From: Mycobacterium sp. 852002-10029_SCH5224772
GTDB lineage: Bacteria > Actinomycetota > Actinomycetes > Mycobacteriales > Mycobacteriaceae
DNA length: 64,000 nt
Direction of reading: 5' to 3'
Assembly (NCBI RefSeq): GCF_001667315.1
Contig: NZ_LZHT01000135.1
Coordinates: 1 to 64,000, forward strand
This document shows positions 1 to 8,595 of this stretch, one piece after another; the first letter of the stretch is position 1; every line of letters begins with the position of its first letter. The notes under the pieces are model-generated. The model saw nothing but the letters and a program-made list of their open reading frames with translations. It was not told the origin of the DNA and ran no database searches. Made by a program: the position numbers and the translations under genes.

Positions 1-105
1 CCCCCCCCGCGACCCGCCGCCCCACCCACCACCCCCCCCCGCCCCGGCCCCCCCCCCCCCCGGGGGGGGGCCGGGGGGGGGGGGGGGGCGCCCCCGGGGG
101 CGCCC
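1..105. other. Low-complexity G/C homopolymer, probable contig-end artefact
   Basis: The first ~105 bases are almost pure runs of C and then G, with a few A residues and no T. Nothing else in the window looks like this. Recognisable pabB sequence begins only around position 106. The stretch looks like low-quality or mis-assembled sequence at a contig end, not biological DNA. This is an inference from composition alone. Confidence 0.75.
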
Positions 106-894
106 CACCGCGACGGGGTGCTTGCCTGTCTGGAAGCCATCCGCGCCGGCGAGGTCTACCAGGCGTGCGTATGCACCCAGGTCACCGGCACGGTCACCGG
201 TTCCCCGCTGGACTTCTTCATCGACGGCGTCGCCCGCACCTCTCCGGCCCGGGCGGCCTACGTCGCGGGCCCGTGGGGGGCGGTGGCGTCGCTGTCGCCG
301 GAGCTGTTCCTGCGGCGACGCGGGACGGCCGTCATGTCCAGCCCGATCAAGGGCACCTTGCCGCTGGACGCCTGGCCGTCGGCGCTGCGCGCCTCGGCCA
401 AGGAGGTGGCCGAAAACATCATGATCGTGGATCTGGTCCGCAACGACCTTGGCCGCGTGGCGACCGTCGGCTCGGTGACCGTGCCGGAGCTGCTGGTGGT
501 GCGGCGCGCACCCGGCGTGTGGCACCTGGTGTCCACGGTGGCCGCCCAGGTTCCCGCCGAGTTGCCGACGTCGGCGCTGCTGGACGCCACCTTCCCGCCG
601 GCGTCGGTCACCGGGACACCCAAACACCGTGCCCGCCAACTGCTTTCGCAGTGGGAACCGCACCGCCGCGGAATCTATTGCGGCACAATCGGGTTGGCAT
701 CCCCCGCCGCCGGTTGCGAACTCAACGTCGCGATCCGCACCGTCGAATTCGACAATGCGGGTGGCGCGGTGCTGGGAGTCGGCGGCGGGATCACCGCCGA
801 TTCCGACCCCGACGCCGAGTGGGCCGAATGCCTGCACAAGGCCTCGCCCATCGTCGGGCTGCCGTCGATCGCGGCCGCGAGCCCGGCCGGCTAG
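106..894 (+). CDS. pabB: Aminodeoxychorismate synthase component I, 5'-truncated
   Basis: PabB converts chorismate plus ammonia to 4-amino-4-deoxychorismate, the first step toward p-aminobenzoate and folate. The readable part is the C-terminal ~260 residues of the chorismate-binding domain. The PIKGT motif, whose lysine separates PabB from anthranilate synthase (PIAGT), is present. So are EVAENIMIVDLVRNDLG, the segment SVTGTPK, and the GVGGGITADSDP signature. The N-terminal half is missing because the sequence runs into the homopolymer at the left edge. The GTG at 118 is not a real start: homology-like sequence continues upstream to about 106. The stop codon overlaps that of the convergent rsmI gene by three bases. 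It corresponds to M. tuberculosis Rv1005c. Confidence 0.9.
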   Translation, partial: HRDGVLACLEAIRAGEVYQACVCTQVTGTVTGSPLDFFIDGVARTSPARAAYVAGPWGAVASLSPELFLRRRGTAVMSSPIKGTLPLDAWPSALRASAKEVAENIMIVDLVRNDLGRVATVGSVTVPELLVVRRAPGVWHLVSTVAAQVPAELPTSALLDATFPPASVTGTPKHRARQLLSQWEPHRRGIYCGTIGLASPAAGCELNVAIRTVEFDNAGGAVLGVGGGITADSDPDAEWAECLHKASPIVGLPSIAAASPAG

Positions 895-1727
895 TCGCGG
901 CGGGACTGCAGCACCGCGTCGTAGAGCTGGCGCGAGCGCACCCCCGGATGCGCGGCCGCCACCTCACCGCAGGCGTCCTTGACGCGAGCACCGCCGGCGA
1001 CCAGCTCCTCGACCTGGATCACCAGTGACGGCAGGTCGGCGCGCGGCGTCGCGCCGGCCAGCACCACGGTGATCTCGCCGAGCACCCCGTCGGCCGCCCA
1101 CGCCGCCAGCTCGTCGAGCGATCCGCGCACCACTTCCTCGTGCACCTTGGTCAATTCCCGGCATACCGCGGCCCGGCGCGAGCCGCCGAGCCGCTCGACC
1201 GCGTCCTGCAGACAGGCGGGTAGCCGGCGCGGCGACTCGAAGAACACACAGGTGCGTCGCTCGTCGGCCAGCGAATCCAGCCAGGTTCGCCGCGCCGCCT
1301 TCTTGCGGGGCGCGAACCCCTCGAAGCAGAACTTCTCCGCCGGCAGGCCGGACAGGGCCAGTGCGGTCGTCACCGCCGAGGGCCCCGGCAAGCAGTGCAC
1401 CGGCAGGTCGGCCTGTACGCACGCCGTCACCAACCGGTAGCCGGGGTCGCTGATCACCGGCATCCCGGCGTCGCTGACCACCAGCACGGTCGCGCCCGCC
1501 TTGATCGCCTCGATCAGCGAGTCCACCCGGGTGGCCTCGACCCGGTCGAACATGCTGATCACCCGGCCGGTGATTTTCACCTCCAGGGCACTGGCCAACG
1601 TCCGGACCCGGCGGGTGTCCTCGGCGGCCACCACGTCGGCGCGGGCCAACGCGTCCAGGAGGCGAGGCGAGGCGTCCGACGGCTGGCCCAAGGGAGTCGC
1701 GCCCAGCAACAGGCGGCCGGTGGTCAT
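891..1727 (-). CDS. rsmI: 16S rRNA (cytidine-1402 2'-O) methyltransferase
   Basis: RsmI uses S-adenosylmethionine to 2'-O-methylate C1402 in the decoding centre of 16S rRNA. The 278-residue product has the SAM-MTase tetrapyrrole-methylase-like fold: an N-terminal GATPLGQPSDAS loop, AAEDTRR, the VSDAGMPVISDPG motif and LPGPSAVTTALALSGLP. The ATG at 1727 (MTTGRLLLG) is preferred over an upstream in-frame ATG because it gives the family's usual length (~285 residues) and leaves 25 bp to the divergent pmt start. That gap implies back-to-back promoters. The family assignment is firm; the methylation site is taken from the family. Confidence 0.93.
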   Translation of the reverse strand: MTTGRLLLGATPLGQPSDASPRLLDALARADVVAAEDTRRVRTLASALEVKITGRVISMFDRVEATRVDSLIEAIKAGATVLVVSDAGMPVISDPGYRLVTACVQADLPVHCLPGPSAVTTALALSGLPAEKFCFEGFAPRKKAARRTWLDSLADERRTCVFFESPRRLPACLQDAVERLGGSRRAAVCRELTKVHEEVVRGSLDELAAWAADGVLGEITVVLAGATPRADLPSLVIQVEELVAGGARVKDACGEVAAAHPGVRSRQLYDAVLQSRRD

Positions 1728-1752
1728 GATCGACAGCCTACGATCGACACCG

Positions 1753-3342
1753 ATGACTGCCCCGCCCCGCGAATCCCCCCTGAACATGAAGGGCGCCGAA
1801 AACGAGCGTGTGGTGCCCGTCGTCAGCCCGGGCCCGCGGGTTCCGGTGGCCGATTTCGGGCCCACCGATCACGTCCGCGGCTGGGTGGTGACCGGCGTGA
1901 TCACCGTGGCGGCCGCGGTGACCCGCTTCCTCAACCTCGGTTCGCCCACCGATGCCGGCACGCCGGTCTTCGACGAAAAGCATTACGCCCCGCAGGCCTG
2001 GCAGGCACTGCACAACCACGGGGTGGAAGACAATCCCGGGTTCGGTCTGGTGGTCCACCCGCCGGTGGGCAAGCAGCTCATCGCGATCGGCGAGGCGATC
2101 TTCGGCTACAGCGGCATCGGCTGGCGGTTCACCGGCGCACTGCTCGGCGTGGTCATGGTGGCGCTGGTGATGCGGATCGTCCGGCGGATCAGCCGATCGA
2201 CGCTGGTCGGCGCGATCGCCGGGGTGCTCGTCATCTGCGACGGCGTCAGCTTTGTCGCGTCGCGGACCGCGCTGCTCGACGGCATCCTGACCTTCTTCGT
2301 GGTCGCCGCGTTCGGCGCGTTGATCGTCGACCGCGACCAAGTTCGGCAGCGAATGCACGTCGTGCTGCTGCAGGGCCGCAACTTGGACACGGCATGGGGC
2401 CCGCGGCTGGGCGTGCGGTGGTGGCGCTTCAGCGCCGGAGTGCTGCTCGGATTGGCTTGCGGCACAAAATGGTCCGGCCTGTATTTCGTGGTGTTTTTCG
2501 GCGTGATGTCGCTGGCATTCGACGTGGCCGCGCGGCGCCAGTACCAGGTCGATCGGCCCTGGCTGGGGACCCTGCGCCGCGACCTCGTCCCCACCGGTTA
2601 TGCGCTGGGTCTCATCCCGGTGTTGGTGTATCTGGCCAGTTATGCGCCGTGGTTCGCCTCCGAGACGGCCATCGATCGCCACGAGGTGGGCCAGACGATC
2701 GGCCCGCATTCGGTGATCCCGCTGCCCGATGCCATCCGATCGCTGTGGCACTACTCCGCCAAGGCTTTCCAATTCCACTCGAGCTTGACGAATGCGGCCG
2801 GCAACTATCACCCGTGGGAATCGAAACCGTGGAGCTGGCCGATGTCGTTGCGGCCGGTGCTCTATGCCATCGACGAGCAGAACGTGCCCGGGTGCGGCGC
2901 GCAGTCGTGCGTCAAGGCCGAGATGCTGGTGGGCACTCCGGCGATGTGGTGGCTGGCGGTGCCGGTCTTGATTTTCGCGTTGTGGCGCATGCTGGTGCGC
3001 CGTGATTGGCGTTACGCCGCTGTGCTGGTTGGCTATTGCGCCGGCTGGCTACCGTGGTTCGCCGACATCGACCGGCAGATGTACTTCTTCTATGCGGCGA
3101 CGATGGCGCCCTTCCTGGTGATGGCCATCGCGCTGATTTGCGGCGACATCCTCTACACGCCTGGAGCGCCCGCCCGGGGGCCCGGGGTGAACTCGGAACG
3201 ACGCACGCTGGGGCTGATCGCCGTCTGCGCCTATGTGGCCCTGGTGGTGACGAACTTCGCCTGGCTGTTCCCGGTGCTCACCGGACTGCCGATTTCGCAG
3301 CAGACGTGGAACATGGAAATCTGGCTGCCCAGCTGGCGCTAG
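1753..3342 (+). CDS. pmt: Polyprenyl-phosphate-mannose protein mannosyltransferase
   Basis: This GT39 membrane enzyme transfers mannose from polyprenyl-phosphate-mannose to Ser/Thr of proteins being exported by the Sec route. The 529-residue protein has about ten hydrophobic segments after a short cytoplasmic N-terminus. The Asp-Glu pair in the first extracytoplasmic loop (D74-E75, in PVFDEKHY) matches the essential DE of yeast and actinobacterial PMTs. ATG at 1753 was chosen because it lies just outside the divergent rsmI start; a second ATG at 1786 is possible. It corresponds to Rv1002c, the protein O-mannosyltransferase of M. tuberculosis. It ends convergently with arcA. Confidence 0.93.
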   Translation: MTAPPRESPLNMKGAENERVVPVVSPGPRVPVADFGPTDHVRGWVVTGVITVAAAVTRFLNLGSPTDAGTPVFDEKHYAPQAWQALHNHGVEDNPGFGLVVHPPVGKQLIAIGEAIFGYSGIGWRFTGALLGVVMVALVMRIVRRISRSTLVGAIAGVLVICDGVSFVASRTALLDGILTFFVVAAFGALIVDRDQVRQRMHVVLLQGRNLDTAWGPRLGVRWWRFSAGVLLGLACGTKWSGLYFVVFFGVMSLAFDVAARRQYQVDRPWLGTLRRDLVPTGYALGLIPVLVYLASYAPWFASETAIDRHEVGQTIGPHSVIPLPDAIRSLWHYSAKAFQFHSSLTNAAGNYHPWESKPWSWPMSLRPVLYAIDEQNVPGCGAQSCVKAEMLVGTPAMWWLAVPVLIFALWRMLVRRDWRYAAVLVGYCAGWLPWFADIDRQMYFFYAATMAPFLVMAIALICGDILYTPGAPARGPGVNSERRTLGLIAVCAYVALVVTNFAWLFPVLTGLPISQQTWNMEIWLPSWR

Positions 3343-3423
3343 CTTTCTGCGCCGTCCCACGACAGTGCAGGTGGCACCACCCGACGTGGAAAACGCGTCG
3401 CCTGTTGCACTTTCGCGGTGGTG

Positions 3424-4635
3424 TCAGACTGGGTCGCGGCTAACCGGGCACGACATGCAGCGCGGGCCGCCGCGGCCGGTGCCCAATTCCGATCCCGCGA
3501 TGGTCAGCACTTCGATACCGGCGTCCTGCAAGCGAATATTGGTCTGCGCGTTGCGTTCATAGGCGACGACGACGCCGGGAGCCAGCGCCAGCGTGTTGTT
3601 GCCGTCGTCCCACTGCTCGCGTTCGGCGATGACGGGATCCAGCCCGGTGTCGATCACCCGCAGCTTGTCGATCTCCATCGCCTTGGCCGCACCCTCCAGG
3701 AAGGGGACCTCGTCGCTGATGGCCACGCCGTCGGGCGTGCGTTGGATGGTGAACGCCGACAGCGTGTCGACGATGTTGGCGTACATCACCACCGTGTCGG
3801 TGTCGACCATCGTGCAGACCGTGTCCAGGTGCATTTGCGCGCGCCGCTGCGCGATCGGCACCGCGAGCACCGTGTGCGCCAGATCGTCGTCAAACAAGCT
3901 GCGCGCCAACGCTTCCGCGCCGGCGGGGGTGGTTCGCTCCCCGACCCCGACCGCGACCACGCCGGGCGCGAGCAGCAGCACATCACCGCCCTCGACGGGA
4001 GCGGTGCGCGACTCGTAGGCGCGCCGCACCCCGGTGAACCGCGGGTGATGGGCATAGATGAGGTCGGTCAACGACGCCTCGCGAATCCGGGCCCGCAGCG
4101 CCAGCGTCGGGATCACCACCCGTGGGCCGATCCAGATCGACGAGTCGCGGGTGAACACCAGGTTGGGCAGCGGGTCGATGACGAAATCGCCCCCATGGTG
4201 CATGCGCAGCACCAGCGACACGTCCGTGCGGGTGTCCGCGGGCAACTCGTTGAACGTCATGCCGGCCATCAGGACCTGAGCCAGCCGGGCCGGCTCAAGT
4301 CCCCGCAGGTACGCCGAAAGCTCTTGCGCCAGCGGCACTCCGAGTCGTCGCGCGTCGACCGCGGCCGCGACGCCCTGCATCCGAGCGGCTCCGCTGTGCG
4401 TCAGCGCCTCGGTGAGCAGGTCCGACAACAGCAGCACCTCGACCCCGCGGGAACGCAACACCTCGGCGAACTGGTCGTGCTCGTCTTGCGCACGGGCGAC
4501 CCACGGGAGGCCGTCGAAAAGCAGCTGGTCGACGTTGCGCGGGTTGAGCCGGAGCAACTCGGCGCCGGGACGGTGCACGATGACCGTGCGCAGCGCGCCG
4601 ACCTCGGATTTGGTGCCCAGCTCAACCTCACCCAC
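3424..4635 (-). CDS. arcA: Arginine deiminase
   Basis: ArcA hydrolyses L-arginine to citrulline and ammonia. The 403-residue protein has the whole guanidino-modifying-enzyme signature: FTRD in LPNLVFTRDSSIWI, the MHHGGDF segment, VEGGDVLLL, the HLDTVCTMVD histidine motif, and the nucleophilic cysteine at residue 396 in MSCPVSR near the C-terminus. The length matches the mycobacterial orthologue (Rv1001). No arcB or arcC lies nearby, so a complete arginine-deiminase ATP-generating pathway is not encoded at this locus. The start is divergent from the AlkB-like gene, 73 bp away. Confidence 0.95.
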   Translation of the reverse strand: MGEVELGTKSEVGALRTVIVHRPGAELLRLNPRNVDQLLFDGLPWVARAQDEHDQFAEVLRSRGVEVLLLSDLLTEALTHSGAARMQGVAAAVDARRLGVPLAQELSAYLRGLEPARLAQVLMAGMTFNELPADTRTDVSLVLRMHHGGDFVIDPLPNLVFTRDSSIWIGPRVVIPTLALRARIREASLTDLIYAHHPRFTGVRRAYESRTAPVEGGDVLLLAPGVVAVGVGERTTPAGAEALARSLFDDDLAHTVLAVPIAQRRAQMHLDTVCTMVDTDTVVMYANIVDTLSAFTIQRTPDGVAISDEVPFLEGAAKAMEIDKLRVIDTGLDPVIAEREQWDDGNNTLALAPGVVVAYERNAQTNIRLQDAGIEVLTIAGSELGTGRGGPRCMSCPVSRDPV

Positions 4636-4708
4636 GACTCAACCGTAGCGGCGGCGGGCGCTGGACGGTCGCGTCACACGCCCGTCGCGGGCCCGTGCCA
4701 TCGAACGG

Positions 4709-5329
4709 ATGTGCGATAAACTGGCTCGCGTGGAGGTTGCGGCTCAAGGCTCCCTGTTCCAGCACACCGAGCGCAGGCAACTCGGCGACGGCGCGTTCAT
4801 CGAAATCCGCGCCGGCTGGCTCACCGATGCGGATGAGCTGCTCGACGCCTTGTTGTCGACGGTGCCGTGGCGCGAGGAACGCCGGCAGATGTACGACCGG
4901 GTGGTCGATGTGCCGCGCCTGGTGAGCTTTCACGACCTCACGGCCGACGATCCGCCGCATCCGGCGTTGGCCCGGCTGCGCCGGCGGCTCAACGACATCT
5001 ACGCCGGCGAGCTCGGTGAGCCGTTCACCACGGTGGGGCTGTGCTGCTATCGCGACGGCTCCGACAGCGTGGCCTGGCATGGCGACACGATCGGCCGCAG
5101 CAGTTCCGAGGACACCATGGTGGCGATCGTCAGCCTGGGCGCCACCCGGGCATTCGCGATGCGGCGCCGTGGCGGCGGCGGCCCGTCACTGCGGCTGCCG
5201 CAGGCGCACGGGGATCTGCTGGTGATGGGCGGGTCGTGCCAACGCACCTGGGAGCACGCCGTACCCAAGACGGCGGCACCCGTCGGCCCGCGGGTGAGTA
5301 TCCAGTTCCGGCCGTGCGGCGTGCGCTAG
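4709..5329 (+). CDS. AlkB-like 2-oxoglutarate/Fe(II) dioxygenase
   Basis: The 206-residue protein has the AlkB fold signature. An HxD iron-binding pair sits at H124/D126 (AWHGDTIG), the distal histidine at H183 (WEHAVPK), and the 2-oxoglutarate-binding R-x5-R segment at 195-201 (RVSIQFR). The family removes alkyl groups from nucleic-acid bases by oxidation; the substrate here is unknown. It corresponds to Rv1000c. The ATG at 4709 is used, though an internal GTG a few codons later is possible. The TAG stop runs straight into a minisatellite-like repeat. Confidence 0.85.
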   Translation: MCDKLARVEVAAQGSLFQHTERRQLGDGAFIEIRAGWLTDADELLDALLSTVPWREERRQMYDRVVDVPRLVSFHDLTADDPPHPALARLRRRLNDIYAGELGEPFTTVGLCCYRDGSDSVAWHGDTIGRSSSEDTMVAIVSLGATRAFAMRRRGGGGPSLRLPQAHGDLLVMGGSCQRTWEHAVPKTAAPVGPRVSIQFRPCGVR

Positions 5330-5330
5330 C

Positions 5331-5432
5331 GGCGGTCGCAAGCGCGGCCGTGGCGATCGCAAGCGCGGCGGAGCCGGGCGCAGCGGGTCGCCACAATTGA
5401 CATAAGCCGGGCGCAGCGGGCCGCCGCCATCA
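5331..5432. repeat. MIRU-like minisatellite, degenerate copies
   Basis: This intergenic stretch holds degenerate copies of a GC-rich unit built on a core close to GCGGCGGAGCCGGGCGCAGC followed by GGGTCGCCAC or GGGCCGCCGCC. The same core recurs at 29226-29340 and, in frame, inside echA7 at 37657-37782. The repeat begins within two bases of the stop codon of the preceding gene. It resembles mycobacterial interspersed repetitive units in size, composition and stop-codon location, but I cannot assign it to a named family. Confidence 0.65.
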
Positions 5433-5442
5433 AGCCGAGGCG

Positions 5443-6093
5443 TCAGGCGCGCACGGCCGCCACGGCTTTGACGAGCAGGTCGCAGGCGCGTTGGGTGTCG
5501 ACCGGGGCGACGGGCTGATCGGGAACCACCAGCGGGTTGGCGATGACGATCACCTGGTAGTCGCCGAATTGGGCCGAGTAGTCATACAGCTCGCCGGTGC
5601 GCGGACCGCCGGGGGTCAGCGCCTGTAGGACGCGATGCACGCCCAGCGTGCGGGTGCTCTCGATCTGCGGCGCGTCGACCGCTTGGACACCGCCGCGAAT
5701 CTGGGTCCCGGAGAAGGTGACCTTGGTACAGTCCTTCCCGGGATCGTTGACAGGCAACGGTTTTGAGGTCTCCAGCGCGATGACCACGAACCGGTTGCCG
5801 CGGCCCTCGGCGGTGACGGCGGCCATGTTGCCCTGCAGGTCCGCCGGCATCTCCGGCCCGCTCGCCACTTTCGCGCAGTTCGCGGGGTCGAAGATCAATC
5901 CCTCGGGCAGCTTCCGGCCGGACAGCAGCTTCGGATCGATGCCCCGTTCGCTGATGTCGCTGACGTTGTAGTCGGGTCCGAAGCTTGATTTCACGTCGAC
6001 GACCTTGTTGATGTCGACCTTCGCCGGATGAGTGGCCGATGAGCAGCCCGCGAGCATGCAGACAGCGGCGACCGCGAGCAGCAGCTTGGACAT
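5443..6093 (-). CDS. Putative secreted lipoprotein, first of a tandem pair
   Basis: The 216-residue product starts with a signal peptide and a lipobox (MLAGC, with Cys around residue 17), so it is probably diacylglyceryl-modified and anchored outside the membrane. The mature part has four cysteines besides the lipid-modified one, likely forming disulfides, and no catalytic motif I recognise. The ATG at 6093 is preferred over a TTG nine bases upstream. The next gene (6121-6810) encodes a protein of similar size and layout, with matching segments such as IES/IDSAETLG and a YLGNYYAF-like C-terminal strand, so the two look like a local duplication. The family resembles mycobacterial DUF5642-type lipoproteins, which is uncertain. 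The function is unknown. Confidence 0.75.
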   Translation of the reverse strand: MSKLLLAVAAVCMLAGCSSATHPAKVDINKVVDVKSSFGPDYNVSDISERGIDPKLLSGRKLPEGLIFDPANCAKVASGPEMPADLQGNMAAVTAEGRGNRFVVIALETSKPLPVNDPGKDCTKVTFSGTQIRGGVQAVDAPQIESTRTLGVHRVLQALTPGGPRTGELYDYSAQFGDYQVIVIANPLVVPDQPVAPVDTQRACDLLVKAVAAVRA

Positions 6094-6120
6094 CGTGGCC
6101 AATCTACCGAAGCGGATAGC

Positions 6121-6810
6121 TCAGCTGCGCAACGTGGACACCGTTTTGGCGAGCAGATCGGCGGCGAATTGCGGCGGCAGCAGCGGAAGTGCCGAACCGG
6201 GATCGGTGGTCAGCGTGGTGAACGCGTAGTAGTTACCCAGGTACGCGATGAATGTGTAGACGCGCGAGTCTATTTCGGTGCCCGACTCGACCGAAGACTT
6301 GATGTCGGCCACCATGCCCAGCGTTTCGGCGCTATCGATATGCGGTGCGTCGGTGAGGTGCACCCGCGCCACGGTGTGTCCGGCGGTCTCCGACCACTGG
6401 CCACACGCGGTGACCGCGTCTTCCGGAAAGCCCACGGGCTCCGGCACAGCCACCACCACCGCGTGGACGATGCCGCCGCTACCCGAGCCCGACACGCCCT
6501 GCGCGGACTGGTCGCGCCCGTTCCCGGGGTCGGCGAGTATCCCGCATCGGGCCGGCTTGGGCCGCGCGTCGGCCCCGAGGCCCCAGATCACCCGCGGCGA
6601 GGCCGCGCCGGGGATTCCCGTCGTCACCTCGTAACCGGGCGGCAGGGCGCGAACCACGCGCTTGATGTTGGCGGGGTTGACGGCAGCGGCGGTCGCCGGA
6701 GCCGAGGTCGTGTGAGTGCCCGACGGGGCGGTCCGGGGTGAATGTCCGCAGGCCGCAACCGCCAGCGCGGCGGCCAAAGCCACCGCCGGGCCAATCCGGA
6801 AGGGCCGCAT
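6121..6810 (-). CDS. Putative secreted lipoprotein, second of a tandem pair
   Basis: The 229-residue protein carries a lipobox (LAVAAC, Cys near residue 21) after an Ala-rich signal peptide and then a Thr/Ala/Pro-rich linker of ~25 residues. The C-terminal domain shares layout and short motifs with the downstream paralogue: a VHLTDAPHIDSAETLG segment and a closing LLAKTVSTLRS helix. The ATG at 6810 (MRPFRIG) gives a normal signal peptide; an ATG at 6828 is an alternative. It is 27 bp from its paralogue and 51 bp from the acetyltransferase gene, all on one strand, so the three may be co-transcribed. I do not know the function. Confidence 0.75.
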   Translation of the reverse strand: MRPFRIGPAVALAAALAVAACGHSPRTAPSGTHTTSAPATAAAVNPANIKRVVRALPPGYEVTTGIPGAASPRVIWGLGADARPKPARCGILADPGNGRDQSAQGVSGSGSGGIVHAVVVAVPEPVGFPEDAVTACGQWSETAGHTVARVHLTDAPHIDSAETLGMVADIKSSVESGTEIDSRVYTFIAYLGNYYAFTTLTTDPGSALPLLPPQFAADLLAKTVSTLRS

Positions 6811-6861
6811 GAGGAGTTGATAGCACAAGACGCGGCCGCACCCGGCTTCCCACGCACGCCG

Positions 6862-7899
6862 TCAGCCGACCGCCTCGATCACCTGCCGGGCCACCCGCCT
6901 GATCTGTTCGGCCTCGTCATGGCCGAACGGCAGGTGGCGCGGGTGCGGCACATCGATCACGGTGGTGATCACGCCGATGTCTTCGCGCTGCCAGACGGCG
7001 CCGTAGCGGTCCATGATCGCGCGCATCGGCCCGTTGTCGGAAAGCATTCGCGCGGAAAACCTTTCGATGCCGCCGACGTCGGCCGCGATGGACAGTGCGC
7101 TGATCAACAAGGTGCCGATGCCCCGGCCCTGATAGGCATCGGCGACGGTGAACGCGATTTCGGCGACCGTCGGGTCGTTCCCGTCGCGTACGAAGCGCGC
7201 GTCGGCCACCGGGTCGCTGCCGTCGGTCACCACCCACACGAAGTGATCGACGTAGTCGACCTCCGACAGGTAGTGCATCAACGCCGGGGTGGGAAGGCGC
7301 GGGGTCATGAAGCGCCGATACAGCGTGTCGCTGGAGAAGTAGATGTGTCCGTGCACGGTGCGCTCGCTGTCACCGGGAAGCACCGGGCGCAGCAGCAGGT
7401 GTGTGCCGTCGCGAACTCGAATCGGGATCGGCGTGATGAACGCAGCCAGACGCTGGCGCACGGTGCGCAGCAGCCGTGGCGTGATGCCCGGGATGTGCAC
7501 CATGCTGGCGAAGGCCCTGGTATCACCCATCCAGCCGGTCAGCGGCTCGGCCGTGGTCACCGTCGCCGTGCGGGGGATGTCGCGCAGCAGGGCGATCTCG
7601 CCGACGATCATGCCCGGGCACGCATGCTCGACGATCACCACGCCGTCGTCACCGACGTGTTTGATCTCGGCGCTACCCGAGGAGATCAGCAGAAACGAGA
7701 CAGCCTGCTCCCCCTGCCGCATCAGCACCTCGCCGGCCGCGGCGCGCCGGGGCTGCAGGCGCCCCGCCAACGGCACGAGGTCTTCGGCAGGACATCCCTT
7801 GAAGATGTCCATCGTCGCCAGCTCGTCCACCCGGGCGCCGGTCAGTCCGGCCACCGCTACGGACCGCCGCCCGCGCCGTCGCGACACCGCTGTGCGCAT
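6862..7899 (-). CDS. cAMP-regulated protein lysine acetyltransferase
   Basis: The protein has an N-terminal cyclic-nucleotide-binding domain (about residues 20-140) with a clean phosphate-binding cassette GEIALLRDIPRTATV at 100-114. This is followed by a C-terminal GNAT domain with the acetyl-CoA loop DAYQGRGIGTLL (255-266). E247 in VAEIAF lines up with the catalytic glutamate (E235) of M. tuberculosis KATmt (Rv0998). That enzyme acetylates acetyl-CoA synthetase and other acyl-CoA ligases in response to cAMP and switches them off. The start is uncertain: ATG at 7899 gives 345 residues, 12 more than Rv0998, while the longest open frame begins at 8013. Confidence 0.9.
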   Translation of the reverse strand: MRTAVSRRRGRRSVAVAGLTGARVDELATMDIFKGCPAEDLVPLAGRLQPRRAAAGEVLMRQGEQAVSFLLISSGSAEIKHVGDDGVVIVEHACPGMIVGEIALLRDIPRTATVTTAEPLTGWMGDTRAFASMVHIPGITPRLLRTVRQRLAAFITPIPIRVRDGTHLLLRPVLPGDSERTVHGHIYFSSDTLYRRFMTPRLPTPALMHYLSEVDYVDHFVWVVTDGSDPVADARFVRDGNDPTVAEIAFTVADAYQGRGIGTLLISALSIAADVGGIERFSARMLSDNGPMRAIMDRYGAVWQREDIGVITTVIDVPHPRHLPFGHDEAEQIRRVARQVIEAVG

Positions 7900-8035
7900 C
7901 GCGATGGTGCCATGACCTGCCCCGTCTGCTTGCCCTCGTCTGGTGCGCCAGGCCCGACACTCCTGGACGCGGTCGGATGTTGCCAGGTTAGGAGCAGGTT
8001 GGGGCTGCGGCAAGGATGCGGGGCGTGTTCATGAG

Positions 8036-8590
8036 CTAAAGCGCCGCTTGGGCATCCAAGATGAGCCCGACGGCCGCGACGAGGTCGTCGACCACCGTGT
8101 CGGCATCGACGGACGCCTCGCCACCGGAGCGAAGCAGGATGGTCGCCGTTCCGGCCGCCCGGCCCGCCCGCATGTCGATGTCGCTGTCCCCGATCATCAC
8201 CGATTCCGTGAGATCGATACCGTGTTCGGCAGCCGCGCGTAACAACATGCCGGTGCCGGGTTTGCGGCACTCGCAACTGTTCGTCGCGTGCGGACAGTGG
8301 TAGGCGGCATCGATCCGCGCGCCTTCCTTTGCAAGCAGTTGTTGCAGACGCGTCTGGACGGCGGCGAAATGTGTTGGATCGGAGCCCGGTTCGGAGAGCC
8401 ACCGCTGGTTGGTCACCAGCACGGTCCGCAAACCGGCGGCGTTCAGGGCGGCCAGCGCCGTGGCCGCGCCCGGCAACAGAACCAGGTCGGCGGGCGATCG
8501 GATGTATTCGCCCTCGGCTGCCTTGACGTTGACGGTGCCGTCGCGGTCCAGGAAGACGGTGCGCACGTCGCGCAAATCGGGTGCGGCCAT
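8036..8590 (-). CDS. gmhB: D-glycero-D-manno-heptose 1,7-bisphosphate 7-phosphatase
   Basis: GmhB is a HAD-superfamily phosphatase that converts heptose-1,7-bisphosphate to heptose-1-phosphate. The 184-residue protein has the nucleophile/acid pair D15 and D17 (FLDRDGTVN), a zinc-binding loop with Cys and His around residues 99-108 (CPHATNSCECRKP), and the metal-binding MIGDSDIDM motif. ATG at 8590 lies 5 bp beyond the gmhA stop, so the genes are translated in series. It is the last gene of the hddA-gmhA-gmhB set. The cofactor and fold are clear; the alpha versus beta anomer preference cannot be read from sequence alone. Confidence 0.88.
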   Translation of the reverse strand: MAAPDLRDVRTVFLDRDGTVNVKAAEGEYIRSPADLVLLPGAATALAALNAAGLRTVLVTNQRWLSEPGSDPTHFAAVQTRLQQLLAKEGARIDAAYHCPHATNSCECRKPGTGMLLRAAAEHGIDLTESVMIGDSDIDMRAGRAAGTATILLRSGGEASVDADTVVDDLVAAVGLILDAQAAL

Positions 8591-8595
8591 CAATC

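Noticed and set aside
2106..2811. Minus-strand frames opposite pmt
   Set aside because: They are antisense frames within a clear membrane mannosyltransferase gene.
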